Assembly: GCA_028673005.1 (NCBI GenBank) | Contig: CM054114.1 | Span: 10,509,108-10,573,107 of the forward strand | Length of the DNA stretch: 64,000 nt | Source: Tanypteryx hageni | Taxonomy: Eukaryota; Arthropoda; Insecta; Odonata; Petaluridae | Direction: 5' to 3' | Shown: one piece after another, positions 24,014 through 36,640 of the stretch | Numbering within the stretch: the first letter of the stretch is position 1 | How the letters are laid out: the number at the start of each line of letters is the position of its first letter | Program-made: the position numbers and the translations under genes | The notes under the pieces: generated by a model | What the model was told of the DNA's origin: nothing | The model's database searches: none | Seen by the model: only the letters and a program-made list of their open reading frames with translations

Positions 24014-24341
24014 CAGTGGTGAGCAAGTTACGGCCCACGGGCCGCAAGCGGCCCTCGATATTGCTTTATGCGGCCGTCGAAGTTATGATCAAAAAAGCAC
24101 AAATTAAATTCGTATAGATCATTCAAATTACGACAATAAAACACGTGATATTGAAATTTTATCCCTAAAAACCATAATTTAGACTTCATTTTCACTGACA
24201 TGATACCTCAGAATCTATAGTTAACGTCCGATTTAAATTCTAATCTGGCCCACCGAAGCATTGGCAACTTACAATGCGGCCCGCCGAAGACTTCGCAACT
24301 GCCAATGCAGCCCGCCACGCAAACAAGGTGTCCCGCCACTG
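24014..24341. mobile_element. non-autonomous hAT (MITE), CAGTGGT family
   Basis: Left end CAGTGGTGAGCAAG runs into GGCCCACGGGCCGCAAG. Right end, reversed, is CAGTGGCGGGACACC. The flanking 8-mers GTCTATGA (24006-24013) and GTCTATGG (24342-24349) agree at 7 of 8, a good hAT target duplication. At 328 bp without coding sequence it is the best preserved of the three family copies in the window (with 2655-2993 and 55.5-55.85 kb). Confidence 0.88.
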
Positions 24342-24349
24342 GTCTATGG

Positions 24350-25236
24350 GATTACGCTCGGGCATAAGTATAGCAATGCCACTAGCTTTAAATTCGCATG
24401 GTTCTCATTATTTGGGAATAATGGATTACAAAGCATTTAAATCGAATTTTAATTACGATTCATAATAACATGGATGTTAATTCATTATAACCGCACAAAT
24501 AATCACAACTTTTCCAATTATACATAGCTTCCGAAAGAAAGAAGTACAAAAGACAATAACTCTCTTTCGAGTATAATTCTATATCTTTTAGCAAAGATGT
24601 TACGCGAGAAATTAAAAAAGAAATCAGTTGATGTGTAGAAAGATTGTAATCATCAGTAAAAATAAATAACTTATGATGAAGAAGAAAAAATTGCTTTCTA
24701 CATTTTAATTCGCTCTCACACATTCTGAAAGCCCCCCAAAAACTATAAAAATTTGAACGAGAAAAAACGTATTTTAAGTTGTACTAGGTGTATAGACTTA
24801 ATATGACGTTAAATTGGAAGTAGGTACATTCTGTAGATTTGCGGTTTCATTTGACATATGACGACACTTGAAAATATTTCTATTTCAAATAAATTATAAT
24901 TCCACTGAAATGATATAATTCATATAACTGAAATTTTGTCTGATTAACTTGTGTCTTAGCTTCTTTGGAGTTGCCCGTTGTACTCCAAAAATATACTCTA
25001 TTTCGAGAAACGTCTACAGCACAGTTATTAAAATGCACTGTCAATGCAACAGTCTTATTGGACGGGAAGTTTAAAAAAACTAGAAATGAAAAATATTCAA
25101 TGCAGTATTCATGTTATTCTGGAAAATTGAGTATTTAAATACTTAGAATATTTTTAAGATATTCTTTCACGTAACGGAAGTACAATGTTAACATTAACTC
25201 TAGTTATTTCTTAATATTTCATGATGCATATTTTGT
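24350..25236. other. AT-rich non-coding DNA
   Basis: No gene or element recognised. Confidence 0.4.
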
Positions 25237-25244
25237 GCTTCCGG

Positions 25245-25685
25245 CATAGCCCTTTTAAGGGGGAGGCCACATGGACCTTGGCCCAGGGCCTCACTTTAAA
25301 GGGGAGGCTAAAATTTAGAGAGGAGAAATAAAACAGAGACTCAAAGGTCAGAAATACTTATGAACTATTAAACATGAGAGGAAAGAAAGTTTTTTATTTC
25401 AGTTTCGAGATAGATAGTGTTCCATTGGTAACGTGAGTTTACTTTATACATTTTGTTTATTTAATATTTTAATTTATCCGGTATTTCTTTATACACCCCA
25501 GCCACCCACACCCAAAATAGCGTAATACTGTATGTTGTTATTCTCTATGAAATCAGATAGGTAGTAACCGTGGCAACATTTTACAATCAATGCAAACATT
25601 TTCTAACTAAGGCGTGTTCTGCAAATCGGAGGGGCCCTAAGAAAGGTTAGGGCCCATGGCCTCCAAATGTCCTAAGACGGCTCTG
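25245..25685. mobile_element. non-autonomous hAT (MITE) with perfect 8-bp duplication
   Basis: Ends are CATAGCCCTTTTAAGG on the left and, reversed, CAGAGCCGTCTTAGGA on the right. Both lead into GGAGGCC(ACATGG/ATGGGCC)-type GC-rich subterminal sequence. The 8-mer GCTTCCGG flanks both sides exactly (25237-25244 and 25686-25693). The AT-rich centre has no coding sequence. The CAGAGCCGTCTTAAG type of end is a widespread hAT pattern. Confidence 0.88.
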
Positions 25686-25693
25686 GCTTCCGG

Positions 25694-26840
25694 TTGTTAT
25701 GTAATTAGTGTAACGGGTATTTACAAACTGTTTTTACGCTGAATTCATAGCAGTGAGCGCCAATTCCGCGAGGTAAAGTACACTGTTTTACAGGTTCCTT
25801 AGCAGATTTTTTTCTAAAACTAAAATATTAAATTTCTCAAATAAACATTCAGCAATAAAAGTTTCCGGATTATTATTTTAATGACAATGCAAATGAAAAT
25901 CAAAACACACATTTTTAATTTCTTCATCTTATAAAATTGTAATAACTGTCAGCTGTCCAAAATTTTATGCTTTAAATACTATTCAATTAAAATTTTTCCA
26001 TACAAAGCTAAATAAGTAATGGAATTTTGTTTATTGGGCGTTACATACGATTATCTCATGGTTCAAAAAGAAGAATGCGGTTCCTTTACAAAGCTATAAT
26101 TTGCTCTATCACGAATGATAATTTCTTGAGGAAAAATCTACCTGTTACTTACAAGGAAGAATTTCTTACATTACTGTGTAAATGTTTACTTATAATATAA
26201 AGAAGCTGGCACTCATTATAAATCATTATTCGAGATTGTTGTTTTAAGCGCGGGTTATAATTTTATTAACATGATATATTTTGTGTTTATATTCGCCAAA
26301 TCTATGCCATCGTGAGCAAGAATGTGATGAAAGCAATTCTAAGCATAGCCTTGGTCGTTAGATAACGAATCCTTTTGTCTTGTAATGCCGCTTAATGCAT
26401 TCAGTATGTTTAATTTGTTCTCGTTAATTTTTATTTATAAGTTTGGATGGAATTATTTGAACACTTATGCCTTCATTTTTGTTTATTTTTTCAAACTATT
26501 GTTTTTGTTAAAAGAATCTCATTATCCAGGCTAAAAGTGAAAAATTTTAGTGAACGGGTCATAAGATGCATTATTTCCACATTCGCAGTTATTTTTAGCA
26601 ATATGTTTATCTAGAAATGGTATAAATATACGAAAATTGACAACAAAATATTTATATCCTTACTTGATGAATGTCTAACTCACCATTGCATTTCATCCCC
26701 TGGATTAAGTAATTCCGCGGGATGTCATAGTGTAATGTTGTTTTTAATTATTCTCAAGTCTAAAGGAATTGTATATTATTTATCTTCGTAATATACGAAT
26801 CGTAGTTACACCTTTTATCAAACGCATTTTTTGCATCGCA
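25694..26840. other. AT-rich non-coding DNA
   Basis: Nothing recognised. Confidence 0.4.
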
Positions 26841-26844
26841 GCTA

Positions 26845-26990
26845 GCGCTGGCGGCGCCCATTTTACGCCCTGCAGGTTTGTCGCCCGATATCTGGTTTGA
26901 GAAGCGCCGCCTCGTCCCACGGGCCGAATCCGGTCAAATCATTTGCCGCGTACGCGCGCTCATGCGTCTCTCCGTGCCACCCCTTGGTAC
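26845..26990. other. GC-rich island
   Basis: Short CpG-rich patch (GCTAGCGCTGGCGGCGCCC and following). The 63-codon minus-strand frame across it has no recognised motif. Confidence 0.25.
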
Positions 26991-27049
26991 GGTGTATTCC
27001 AAACTGAATCCGCATGAATTGAATCAATTTAGAAGTTATAATAGGTAAA

Positions 27050-27825
27050 TTCAACTATCGTCGCGATTTCTCAAAAGATCACACTTATGTTCTGTTCCAC
27101 GCAAGCTTCGTTTGTTTTGGTATACTCGAATATTTCCTTCAAACGCAAACGGAATTCCTTCTCATCTCAGAATAACGTTCAGAATGAGATAGCATTGCTT
27201 TTGATAAAATCAACGGAAGGATTTGAATATGATTCAGTTTAGTAGAAATAAGAAAACATAGGGGACCAGTATAACTTAGAAACAGTTTTCGGTATTTTCC
27301 AGAAGTGTTAAATACATCTTAACGGAAAATATCTTTAACGCAGCTACCGTTAATTGTGCTTAACACTAATGTCGATGAACTCATTTTTATTATTTAATTA
27401 TTATATTTGGCATCAAATTAAGTTTCTTATGATATTTTCGTGCATTTCTTGTAACGATAACTTTGCAGTCGAAAGAATATTTTGATTTTATATTGACATT
27501 TGCACCACGTAAAATTCACTTAAGATCCTTTATTGATAAATTTAAAAATATACATAGGAAAAGTATTTCTCAAACAACACCACATTAAAATATTAATTTT
27601 ATTGCGAGTGACAGAGATTACGTCCATTTAATTCATTGAATCAATTGACTTTTATCGTCTTATAAATATGAATAACAAAGTTTCAGCAAAGTAGTAGGAT
27701 TTAATTACTGATTCCTGTTGTAGAAAAAAGGTGCATAAGAATTCTTAAATGAAATTCGTAAGTGCTTTCATGAAAAATTATTATACTGCACCGGTACTGA
27801 AAATACCTAAAATAATGTGGTTTTA
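27050..27825. other. AT-rich non-coding DNA
   Basis: Nothing recognised. Confidence 0.35.
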
Positions 27826-27827
27826 TT

Positions 27828-27862
27828 AGGCGTTCTTTACAATAATTAAAAAAAGAACGCCT
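27828..27862. repeat. 11-bp inverted repeat hairpin
   Basis: AGGCGTTCTTT at 27828-27838 and its exact complement at 27852-27862, around a 13-nt AT-rich loop. It lies immediately before a GTGTCCATCCGTCAGCATG stretch that resembles the start of the 43.1-kb repeat, so it may mark an element edge. Confidence 0.55.
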
Positions 27863-28190
27863 TATCGTCGAGTCGTGTCCATCCGTCAGCATGTTTCATC
27901 TCAGAAACCACTGGGCGGATGTTGTTGAAATTTGGTATTCAGGATTTGGGACAAAGAAAATAAAAAATGGCATAAATGGTTTACATAGCCGAATCAGGAG
28001 ATTCACTAAACTGGTGACAAAAAATGAACTTTTCTGTATAACTCGTAAAATATCACTTACTTATAATAAAAACGTTTTCACACACAATTGTAGAAATAGT
28101 AAAATAGCATATTTTTGGTTCAAAGGTGTAGCCGATTTCAAGAAAATCAAACAAGAAAGTCGTAATTAACTTTTTACTTAGAAAAATTTC
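27863..28190 (+). repeat. relative of the 43-kb tandem repeat family
   Basis: GTCCATCCGTCAGCATGTTTC is followed by CCACTGGGCGGATGTTGTTG and AAATTTGGTATTC. This is the same motif order as GTCCGTCCGTACGCATGTATC, AACCGATTTCAACC and AAACTTAGTAC at 43098-43150. Similarity is limited to these blocks. Confidence 0.4.
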
Positions 28191-28199
28191 CCCGTGTTT

Positions 28200-31100
28200 T
28201 TTTATTGTTGTCGACGAAAACAATCTTCCTGACAAATTAAGTAAAAAATACCTGCTGCAAATATCTAATGAATTTAATTTTATTTCGGGCGCACCAAGCA
28301 TTTGGATAATTAAGGGAAATGGATTACCTACGACAGAGAAATGAACATAAATACGTCTATTTTTTACGTATGCTTAGAGATTGTAAGTGAAAGGAAACTG
28401 GTAATTTACGACGAAGGAATGAGCGTGAATATAAAGATTATATTACTGCTATTCGAGTGAGGCATGTTTTAAGTAACCGTTGATTGTTTTATTTAGTACA
28501 ACTGACTAAGAAATTAGTCGGTGAACATAATTGCATAAATCGTAAAAAACGCCTCTGCCTCGCATGCATGCGCAAATGTCGTGTGCATCTTTCCTCTCTT
28601 GTTTTAATGCTTAAGAGAGCCGCATGACACGCATTCTCTGCTAATGAATTTACGAACAGTAAAACACAAACAGTATCAGAAGCAATTCAGAAATAATGCG
28701 TGTCCATTACGTCACGTCACGTCTCAAGTCACACTGAAAAACGCTGGTACGCCTCCGAATAGAAATTTGAAAGAGCCTCATACTAATTTAAACAAAAAAG
28801 AACGGATTCGGCTTACGAGACGCGGTTTGGCCTCCTCTTATCTATACGTCATTTGTACTTGAAGTTTTAATTTTAACTAATATTCCCAAAACTTTTTAAG
28901 CTGTCTCAACCTTGCTGGCTACGCGTTAATCCGAATTTTTAAGTTTAACTCTTACTTAAATAGGAGTAAATTGGAATATTTTGAATTGATGCAATGAGTT
29001 GATAAGATGGCTTAGATTGGAAAATACTGTAATCAATCTTTTGTGTAATTAATAATTTTTAAGATTTTCATGTACTCTGAGAAATGCACGGAAGCTGAAG
29101 GATATCATATTTTCTCCTCAAATTCTCTAAATTCTATTGGAATATTACAGTTTTCAGAAAATGAATAAAAGTGGACAATCAAAATATATTCAGCAATGAT
29201 TCCTACAAAGTTTGTCTGGAAAAAAGAAACCTTAAGCGTTGCGATTGCATTTGACAACTTATAGTTTGGGTACATTAAAATTAAAACCATGTGATAATAT
29301 TTTGAAGAAATAATAAAATGTTGAAATTGAAATTTTTTTTAAGTAGAAATTTTCTAGTGCATTATAATGCTTCTGAATTGAATTCTCAATGAATCTGGAA
29401 ATTATTTTCGAATCATGTATGTTAAATTCTTCTTATTTTTGGATGATGTTCGTTAACCTTTATAGACAAATTATAATCTAAATATTCGATATTGTCCTAT
29501 TTTTTGTCATTTAACATACTTTTTTGTAGACTTCTTGTACTATTGCTTATGAATCTTCCCAAGATTTTAAAAATCATTTACGGAGTGTTTGAGATGTTAA
29601 TTACTTCTTTGTTCATATTGCATATTGATTACATCAGAGAAACATGCGAAGGAATACATTATCCTCTATCAAATCAATGTAATGGAAAATTGTATAGATT
29701 TACATAATATATTCTGTCAATGTTAACATATATCTCTCTTTTGCCTCTGTATTAATGTTCTATTCGTTGGAAATTTTTTGCATCCTTTCAGTCTGTCTTG
29801 TTATCACAACCACCATTTAGCGGAACTAAGAAGATCTTCACCAATCGTCAATTGAGTCGGCTTTCCAATTGGGAAAACCTATGGGCTCTTAATTTAGCTA
29901 TAGAATCAAAGGCGTTAGCTGATTTATAATTTCCGAGATCCCGCATTGTTTTGAAGGTACTACTATAATAAGTTTTATCATTTTTTGTCTTCCTCGGCTA
30001 TCGCATTTCTTGAGAACATCTTTAAGCATAAATCGCAGTTTATGTGTTAATCTCAAATATTATTAACGCGTTTTGATCCTAGAAGGGCATCAATAATATA
30101 ATTTTACTTCATTTTCATTCTTTCATTCTTACGCATATATATAATTCGCCACACATTTGAATTCATGGCTTGTAAGATCGAATTTCAAATAAGAGTACAA
30201 TGTAGATGTATGAAATCATCGCTTTCCGTGTTAAATCTTAACATAGAGTGCTGTTGTTTTGTGATAATTTTGAAATTTTGGTGAACATCTATAATTTCAT
30301 TCGGTCAGAAAATACTATTTTACTTCACGTCTCAAAAAAGTGGTAGAAATTTTATATTATTTACTACGTAACACCTCTTTAGAAATATTATAATTATTTT
30401 CTTTTAATGAATCATTAGAACTTAAATTAAGTCTACTATATAGCGAAATGCTTTTACAAATATCAATTTTCTTGCGTAAGATAAACTCTTCTCAATTTCT
30501 GAATGATGTTCCTTAACATGTAAAAATTACGTACGTGTGTTTTTAAAATGCGTCGTTTATTACTTCCTTGTTCTTGCAGTGTTGTAAATTTTTTACTTCT
30601 GTATACCGTTTTCAAGTCATTGGCAAGTAAGAATTAGACTTTAATCCCTCAGTGACAGTGGTAAATACCAGAAGATTGAAACAATGCTAATGATTTAGAC
30701 TAGTTATTTAAATATATTTTATTATTGTTTATTCGTTCTCCAGAAAGAGAGTGCTAGGATTGTTTTCTACCCTCCGCATTGTCCTAGACATGAAATTTTC
30801 AAATAAATAGAATATTTTTTGTGTATTTTATGTTATACTTTATAGGACACTTTTCTAAATTATCAAAATGTTTCGTCACTTATTGGGCTGAATATAACCT
30901 ACTTATGTGATGTATGTGGAAGCTACTATAAAATTGTAAGCAACGTGTCATTGTAACATATTTTTATGCTGTTGAATGAGTAAGACTGGCTTTCATCGCA
31001 ACTGTGACCTCATCTCGATGTGGTAGTTAAAATAAACAAATTCAAGAAAGGGATGATTACTTTGTGTTTGATTCATCGTTCAATTTGAATTTGACTGTAA

Positions 31101-31240
31101 GAAGCTGTTTTTCTGAAATTCTAAATTTTTACCACTCAAATTAAAATATATAAGAAAAATAGGATTAAATATCATTTAAAATATACAGAGCACACACAGT
31201 TTACACACTTGCCAGACTTGAGTTTACTTTTTTCTGTGGA
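28200..31240. other. anonymous AT-rich DNA
   Basis: No gene recognised. 28540-28860 is slightly GC-richer and contains two ACGTCACG motifs near 28710-28722 and a 72-codon open frame (28644-28862) without a known domain. The rest is AT-rich. Confidence 0.35.
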
Positions 31241-31247
31241 AATCCGA

Positions 31248-31280
31248 CCTCCCCCCGGCCATGATGAAATAGGGGGGAGG
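31248..31280. repeat. GC-rich 9-bp inverted repeat
   Basis: CCTCCCCCC at 31248-31256 pairs exactly with GGGGGGAGG at 31272-31280 across 15 nt. It is a strong isolated hairpin. No element could be tied to it. Confidence 0.6.
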
Positions 31281-31407
31281 GATATGTTGGCTCTGCCTAG
31301 ACGAAAACTGCCGTCACAATAGCGGATGATCAGGTGCACACGGGCACAATTGTAGTGTCAAAAACTGGTACGGACCACAAACTAGAGAGAGAGGAGAGGT
31401 AGAGAGG

Positions 31408-31431
31408 AAGCTGAGAGAGAATTCTCAGCTT
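31408..31431. repeat. 9-bp inverted repeat hairpin
   Basis: AAGCTGAGA and TCTCAGCTT are separated by 6 nt, just downstream of a GAGAGAGAGGAGAGG purine run. Confidence 0.5.
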
Positions 31432-31439
31432 GTCTAGTA

Positions 31440-32990
31440 CCGGACTCGACTCGAGGTTATCGCAAAATGACGATGTTTCTGATAACAACTTCATCATTGA
31501 AACGATGATTTCTGAAATTTTTCGAAATCCAATAGTAAAGTATTATTCAGTGACTTTTTCATATAACAACACCTCAGATACGGACATGATCGACATTCGT
31601 TACTTTTTTAATCGAAACATTCAACTCTTTCATAATTATATCAGCATATTAATATTTTTTAAAATTCTTTACTTATATCAGAGCCTATTTATTTCATTAT
31701 TATTTTTGTCTTCGTCTAAGCGAGTACTAACGCGTCATGAGATTATGAAACTAGGTCGTATTGCTGACAAAGCGTTTAGTTAACTGAAAATATGAGTCAC
31801 TTCTACTGAAATGCTTTTTATATTTGCAATTTAACGAATAGCGGAAGATAATATGAAAGGGAGAAATGTCTGTTTTAGAGAAAATTGTAAAAATGCGATC
31901 ATTAATTGAAATATATTTCAATCAGATTCCATTAAATTCATTTTGATAACCATTTATAATATCTGGCATCAGGTATAGTATACTAGCACTTCTGAAAACA
32001 TTGCAGTATATGCTTATGGAATCATTGTAGCTGTTATAATTTTAGAAATTTGGCTGACCATGGGAAACTAATTCATGCAGAGTCCCACCTTGCTTAACTC
32101 CTCTCTTCCTTCCTTCAACGGAATCCATTTTCCTTATCTGCTATTCTCACATATAATTTAAAAAGTCCGCTTTTTATAGCATACCTTTTATTGACAGTAT
32201 TCAATATTTGGATAATGTTAGAATTAGACGCACTAAGTTCATAATGTCGTTCAAGTGGTAGAAATGTCAAAGTTTGGATTAATTTTATTTATTTAAATGA
32301 AGACTGTTAGTGTTAAAAATGCGACTCATCCTTCCAAGTCTAGCCAATGAAATAAACTTCAGTTGTGCAGTTTTATTAACACAGGTAGCAATTTTGGCGT
32401 TTGATTATACTTTGAAAATGTTTCTCAATATTAGTCGATTCGGAACTATCTGGACCTTAGTAAATGATATGGACATTTGCCAGTTTCGGACGTTAACAAT
32501 AAGAAGAACTTCATATAAGTGCGTCATCTTTTACCGTGGATTTAATGTTACTTTGCTAGTATAAATTTCATTTAATGATCTGAAATGTGCATTAATAACT
32601 TACCATAATTTTTGACGGGTGATGATATACATTCTGTAAAAGAATCCGCATACTTAAGAAATGCGATTCTTACTGACTGTCACGCTAATAAAGAAACATG
32701 TAGAGCTGAGTTTGTAGTATATTGACCTTCAGTTACAGTTTGAGGCTCTTTTTTTAAATTTTATCGTATTTGGCTACCTGTCGAACATGATTAGAATCCG
32801 AAAAATACATTAATTCGCACTTTTATCTGTGAAGCAACATGGCTGCGTTTTCCAAAATATCTGAAACAATAAGTATTTAGATTTAAACCGAATCGTAAAA
32901 TTTTTTATTTGAAAAGGGAAAATTAAACGCAAAACTTAGTGCATTTACTGAATGCATTATCTAAGTGTGCAAGTATGTTATCAGTAATGA
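31440..32990. other. AT-rich non-coding DNA
   Basis: Two open frames (31430-31783, 117 codons starting at TTG; 32310-32564, 84 codons) were inspected. They show no domain, and their composition follows the local AT bias. Not called as genes. Confidence 0.4.
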
Positions 32991-32999
32991 AACGGTCGC

Positions 33000-33115
33000 A
33001 TTCGAACAAAGGTCGGCACACGGAAAAGGCGAAGTAATGGAGGCGGCGGCGGGTGGGAAATAACGCGCCGTTTCCCGCGGCTACGAAAATCCCATAGCAA
33101 GGTGTAGAGGCGAAG
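33000..33115. other. GC-rich patch
   Basis: Contains GGAGGCGGCGGCGGGTGGG and CGCGCCGTTTCCCGCGGC-type sequence, about 110 bp in AT-rich flanks. No coding assignment possible. Confidence 0.25.
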
Positions 33116-33905
33116 GGAGCCATGAAAAATCAAAAAATAAATATTTATTATTTTTTAACAACATGTTTTTCTCTCGGTGAAAGTTCTGTTGGTGCGATAA
33201 ACCTCGCAAAGGCAAATTTATAATGTAAATTTGTAAAGAAACAATGAAGAGGAAAGGAATTCATCAATTGTCTCGGAATGTTTTCTATCGCGAAATGCGG
33301 AAAACCAATCCAAATAATTCTAATGAGGGCGAAAGGGTGAATTGACTCCTTTCTCCTGAAAACACAGTTTGTTTCAACGGAAATGGCGTATTATTTGAAG
33401 TGAGAAGCATTATGTTCCTGGTTCTTAAGCATGATCGTGATAGCAAGGATAGTTAATAAAACCATAACAGAAATTTAATTTTAAATAATTTGTTGAAAAT
33501 ATTTAAACTACGTTTTTCCTTATAAATTCTTTGCTGATATTTATTTGACCTAAACTGATCTATGTGACAGAAGTTAAGGCATTAACTTCAGAGAATGTTT
33601 TATAATTTATAATTCCAGGAAATTAATTAGGTTTTATTATTAAAATAATTATAAAAATTGCTTATTAAAATACTTGCAAACTTTGTATTTCTAATAATAT
33701 TTGGTGGGAGGAAGAAACCTACTTGCCGGCTTATCGAGAGCAACATTGCAGTTCCTATCCGCCGATAGAGTTTTACTTAGGAAAACATTTTCTTGTTCGA
33801 AACAAATGTGAGGAAATTTTCTTTTCCCGGCAACAAGGAGGGCGAGGCTCAAAAGAATTAGAGAAAGGGTTTGAAAGTATTTGCGACATCTAATATAGGT
33901 GAATT
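33116..33905. other. AT-rich non-coding DNA
   Basis: Nothing recognised. Confidence 0.35.
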
Positions 33906-33910
33906 ATAGA

Positions 33911-33985
33911 CAGGCTAACCATACGTCCCGGTTTGACTGGGATTGTCCCGGTCGGTTTGCTGCTCCGTTCCAGAAAATAAATATG
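33911..33985. mobile_element. possible single hAT end
   Basis: CAGGCTAACCATACGTCCCGG, followed by repeated GTCCCGG/CGGGA-type motifs, has the look of a hAT terminus. It resembles the ATGCCAGACGTCCCGC end of the 44.25-47.86 kb element. No matching opposite end or target duplication was found, so only a fragment can be claimed. Confidence 0.35.
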
Positions 33986-33989
33986 AGCC

Positions 33990-34950
33990 CAAATCTGAGG
34001 CTGTTTTAAAAAAATCCATTTCTTAATAAGTAAAGAGGTTCTTAGTGTCAAATAATTTCTTTTTATTAAAATATTGAATTTTAGATTTAATATTTTGATA
34101 ATAAAAACATTAAAACATCGTCTATCAGATATCTAGTTGGATAAATATTTTTACGTTTTCCTTATAGTGCTTTAAAAAGCTATGTTCTCTACCCGCCTAA
34201 TATTTCATGGATTGCGTTTCTAGGAGTATTCGTTTCCGTATATCTCAGTCTGAAAGAACTAGCTATTTCACTCAAAACTCGTATCCTTTTCTCACACTCA
34301 ATTTAAATGAGTTTATAATGACTAAGGCAGAAGGTGAAAAGGCAGGAGTTAATGAAACCCACTATAATCCCTCCATATAGGAAAACAATATTTTTTAAAT
34401 GGCATTCATATAATTTACTTCTAGGTTCTATATTATTTATCCGTTTTTAATTATAATTTTTGGATTAGCCTTCATTCACTTATAAGATTCTTCTCATATC
34501 TGAATTATCCAAAATTAGAATGGTTGTCCTCCTCACCATCAAGTTCCTGTTCTATTTCATCCTGCTCTTCAACAATCATCATCTCAAACCTTTGATGTCT
34601 AGCGCATTTTGTCTTATGGGAGTGGAATTTTCAGATGAAAGAACAATATTTAGAAGAAGCAGATGATGATGCCCATCTCCCCAGTATATGTTACTTCAGT
34701 AATTATTTCAATTAAGCAATTGTCTGCTACCTTGGGTTAAGGACAAAACCCATGAAAAAAATCCAATAGATGAGGATTGACAGAAAGGAAAAGGGAATGG
34801 TTCTTCTCATTGTAACAGACGAAACGATGAGAGCAAAATTCGAATAATCTCTGTGTTATAGCAAAAAAGGAATTAAAAAATGTAAACGTTGTAATTAGTG
34901 CTGCAATGCATAAAAGAGATGTAAACGATTCAATACACGAATGGAGGACT
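33990..34950. other. AT-rich non-coding DNA
   Basis: No gene recognised. It may contain 5' parts of the degenerate LINE that becomes recognisable at about 34960. Confidence 0.35.
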
Positions 34951-34959
34951 AATTGCTTT

Positions 34960-35570
34960 GTAGCAAACAGGGTGAGTTCTTCGTGGATCCGAATTGTTGG
35001 TTCAGTGGAGAGGATTTGAGGAGGATCGGGTTACATTTGAATAGAGATGGTTCACGAAAGCGCGGAATGCTATCAGGAATACTAGAAGAGAAATGGGACT
35101 ATGCGACTGAAGAAAGCCAGTGATGACAAGAAATCAGAGGCGCGCCTTGAATAAATCGAAGTAATGCAGGAGCAGTTGACTTAATGGTTCTTCAGGTAAA
35201 CTGTCGGAATACCATGAATGAATCTAAGAAATATGAATTATTGATTTAGGCCTTTGAGGTGGATGTAATTTTTGGGATCGAGTCTTGGCTAAAGAGGGAT
35301 ATTCGTTCTTATGAAACCTTTCTTGCATTTACATAACTACCATTCAAGCCATCAGTTGTGTTTGGCAGGATGTGTTATAGAAGTGATCAATATTTTAGAG
35401 ATGGAGGGATCTTCACATGCATAAATGGCGTGATTGAAAATGAGAAATTTTGTGTGTAAAGATGTTGGAAAAGGGTAAACATAATCGGAGGCATATAGGA
35501 TACCTAAAGACATATTGTCTCGTTCACGATGGGTGGATACGGTAGATAAACATATAAACATACGTTAGGT
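34960..35570 (+). pseudogene. degenerate LINE: ORF1 esterase end and endonuclease start
   Basis: Around 34980-35100 the plus strand translates to VDPNCWFSGEDLRR followed by LHLNRDGSRKRGML. This resembles the C-terminal D-x-x-H-L-N block of SGNH/esterase domains found in ORF1 of CR1-type LINEs. At about 35180-35450 another frame reads LQVNCRNTMN, then FEVDVIFGIESWLKRDI and a later GGIFTCIN. These match the N-terminal motifs of an APE-type endonuclease (N near the start, ESW with the catalytic E). Stops and frameshifts interrupt both. The order ORF1 then EN fits one element. Confidence 0.65.
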
Positions 35571-35833
35571 TGCCAATGTATTTTTGCGAAAAACTTTCAA
35601 GTCGCTAGAACCAAGATCATTTCTTCGCAGAGACGATAAGACAGGCCAATAGAGGCTTTAGCCTGAGTTAATATTGCTGCAATAAAACCTCCTGCCAAAC
35701 GCTTCTGGCAGGTTGCAGAGAATTAATGTAAATAGTTAAGAAATGGTAACGGCGCATGGGAGCAGTTAAAGCTAATTGCATTTAGACGATTAGAGAAATT
35801 TATACTTAAATAAACCATTCATAGATATCCCGA

Positions 35834-36402
35834 GATAACACGAGAAGCAAAATGTACGGATGAGATCAGAACTAGAATAGGAAAAGCAAAAGCGGCTTTC
35901 AGGAGAAAGAAACATCTACTTACAGAGAATATAAGGGAAGATATCCGCAAGAAGTTGATAAAATGCTATGTATGGAGTAGAGCATTGTATGGGGCAGAAA
36001 CATGGACGCTAAGGAAAAATGACATAAAATACTTAGAAAGCTTTGAAATGTGGACTTGGAGGAGAATGTTGAAGATAAAATGAACAGATAGGATGAAAAA
36101 CGATGAAGTGCTACGAAGAATAGGAGAGAAGCGAATGATTATACAGACTATCAGAAAGAGGAAGGCTAACTGGGTTGGACATTACCTGAGGAGAGAGAGT
36201 ATGATTAAAGATGTGTTAGAAGGAAAACTAAATGGGAAAGGGAAAGAGGTAGGAAAAGGTTTCAGCTGATAGACGATTTGAAAGGGAACGAGAGGTATCA
36301 AGATATGAAGAGAAGAGCGGAAAATAGGAATATATGGAGAACCAGGTTTAACCAAGAATAATCACTGACCTGTCTACGGACAGACTACCTATGATGATGA
36401 TG
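35834..36402 (+). mobile_element. 5'-truncated LINE insertion with 11-bp target duplication
   Basis: AGATATCCCGA occurs exactly at 35823-35833 and 36403-36413, flanking a piece of LINE C-terminus that ends in an ATGATGATGATG-type tail. This is the standard outcome of target-primed reverse transcription with 5' truncation. The element lies between the endonuclease and reverse transcriptase parts of an older LINE, so it is younger than that LINE. Confidence 0.88.
35845..36361 (+). pseudogene. LINE reverse transcriptase C-terminal region, broken
   Basis: Translation gives EIRTRIGKAKAAF, a KCYVWSRALYGAETWTL block, FEMWTWRRMLKI, VLRRIGEKR, RKANWVGHYLR and KRRAENRNIWR. This order is characteristic of the thumb/C-terminal region of a widespread animal endonuclease-reverse-transcriptase LINE type. 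One in-frame TGA follows RRMLKIK. A frameshift occurs near 36240, after which FQLIDDLK resumes in another frame to a stop at about 36361. The catalytic core is absent because of 5' truncation. Confidence 0.85.
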
Positions 36403-36640
36403 AGATATCCCGACGCAGATTCTATAATATAAAATCAGGACATTGAAAAGAAGGTTAGAATATCGCATAGGAGGCTTTAGTAGGGCGATGATTTTAGGCA
36501 CATATACAAACTATTTACATGGATGTTAAATAAAAGGCCTCTGACTACAGATACCTGTTTATTATATTAGACTCATATTATAGTAATAATTTCAGTGGGC
36601 ACTTAAATGGAAGAGGAGACAACAGAGAATGAAATCTAAA

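Noticed and set aside
31430..31783. 117-codon open frame on the plus strand
   Set aside because: TTG start, no domain, Ile/Ser/Asn-rich in keeping with AT-rich DNA; no splice or conservation evidence available.
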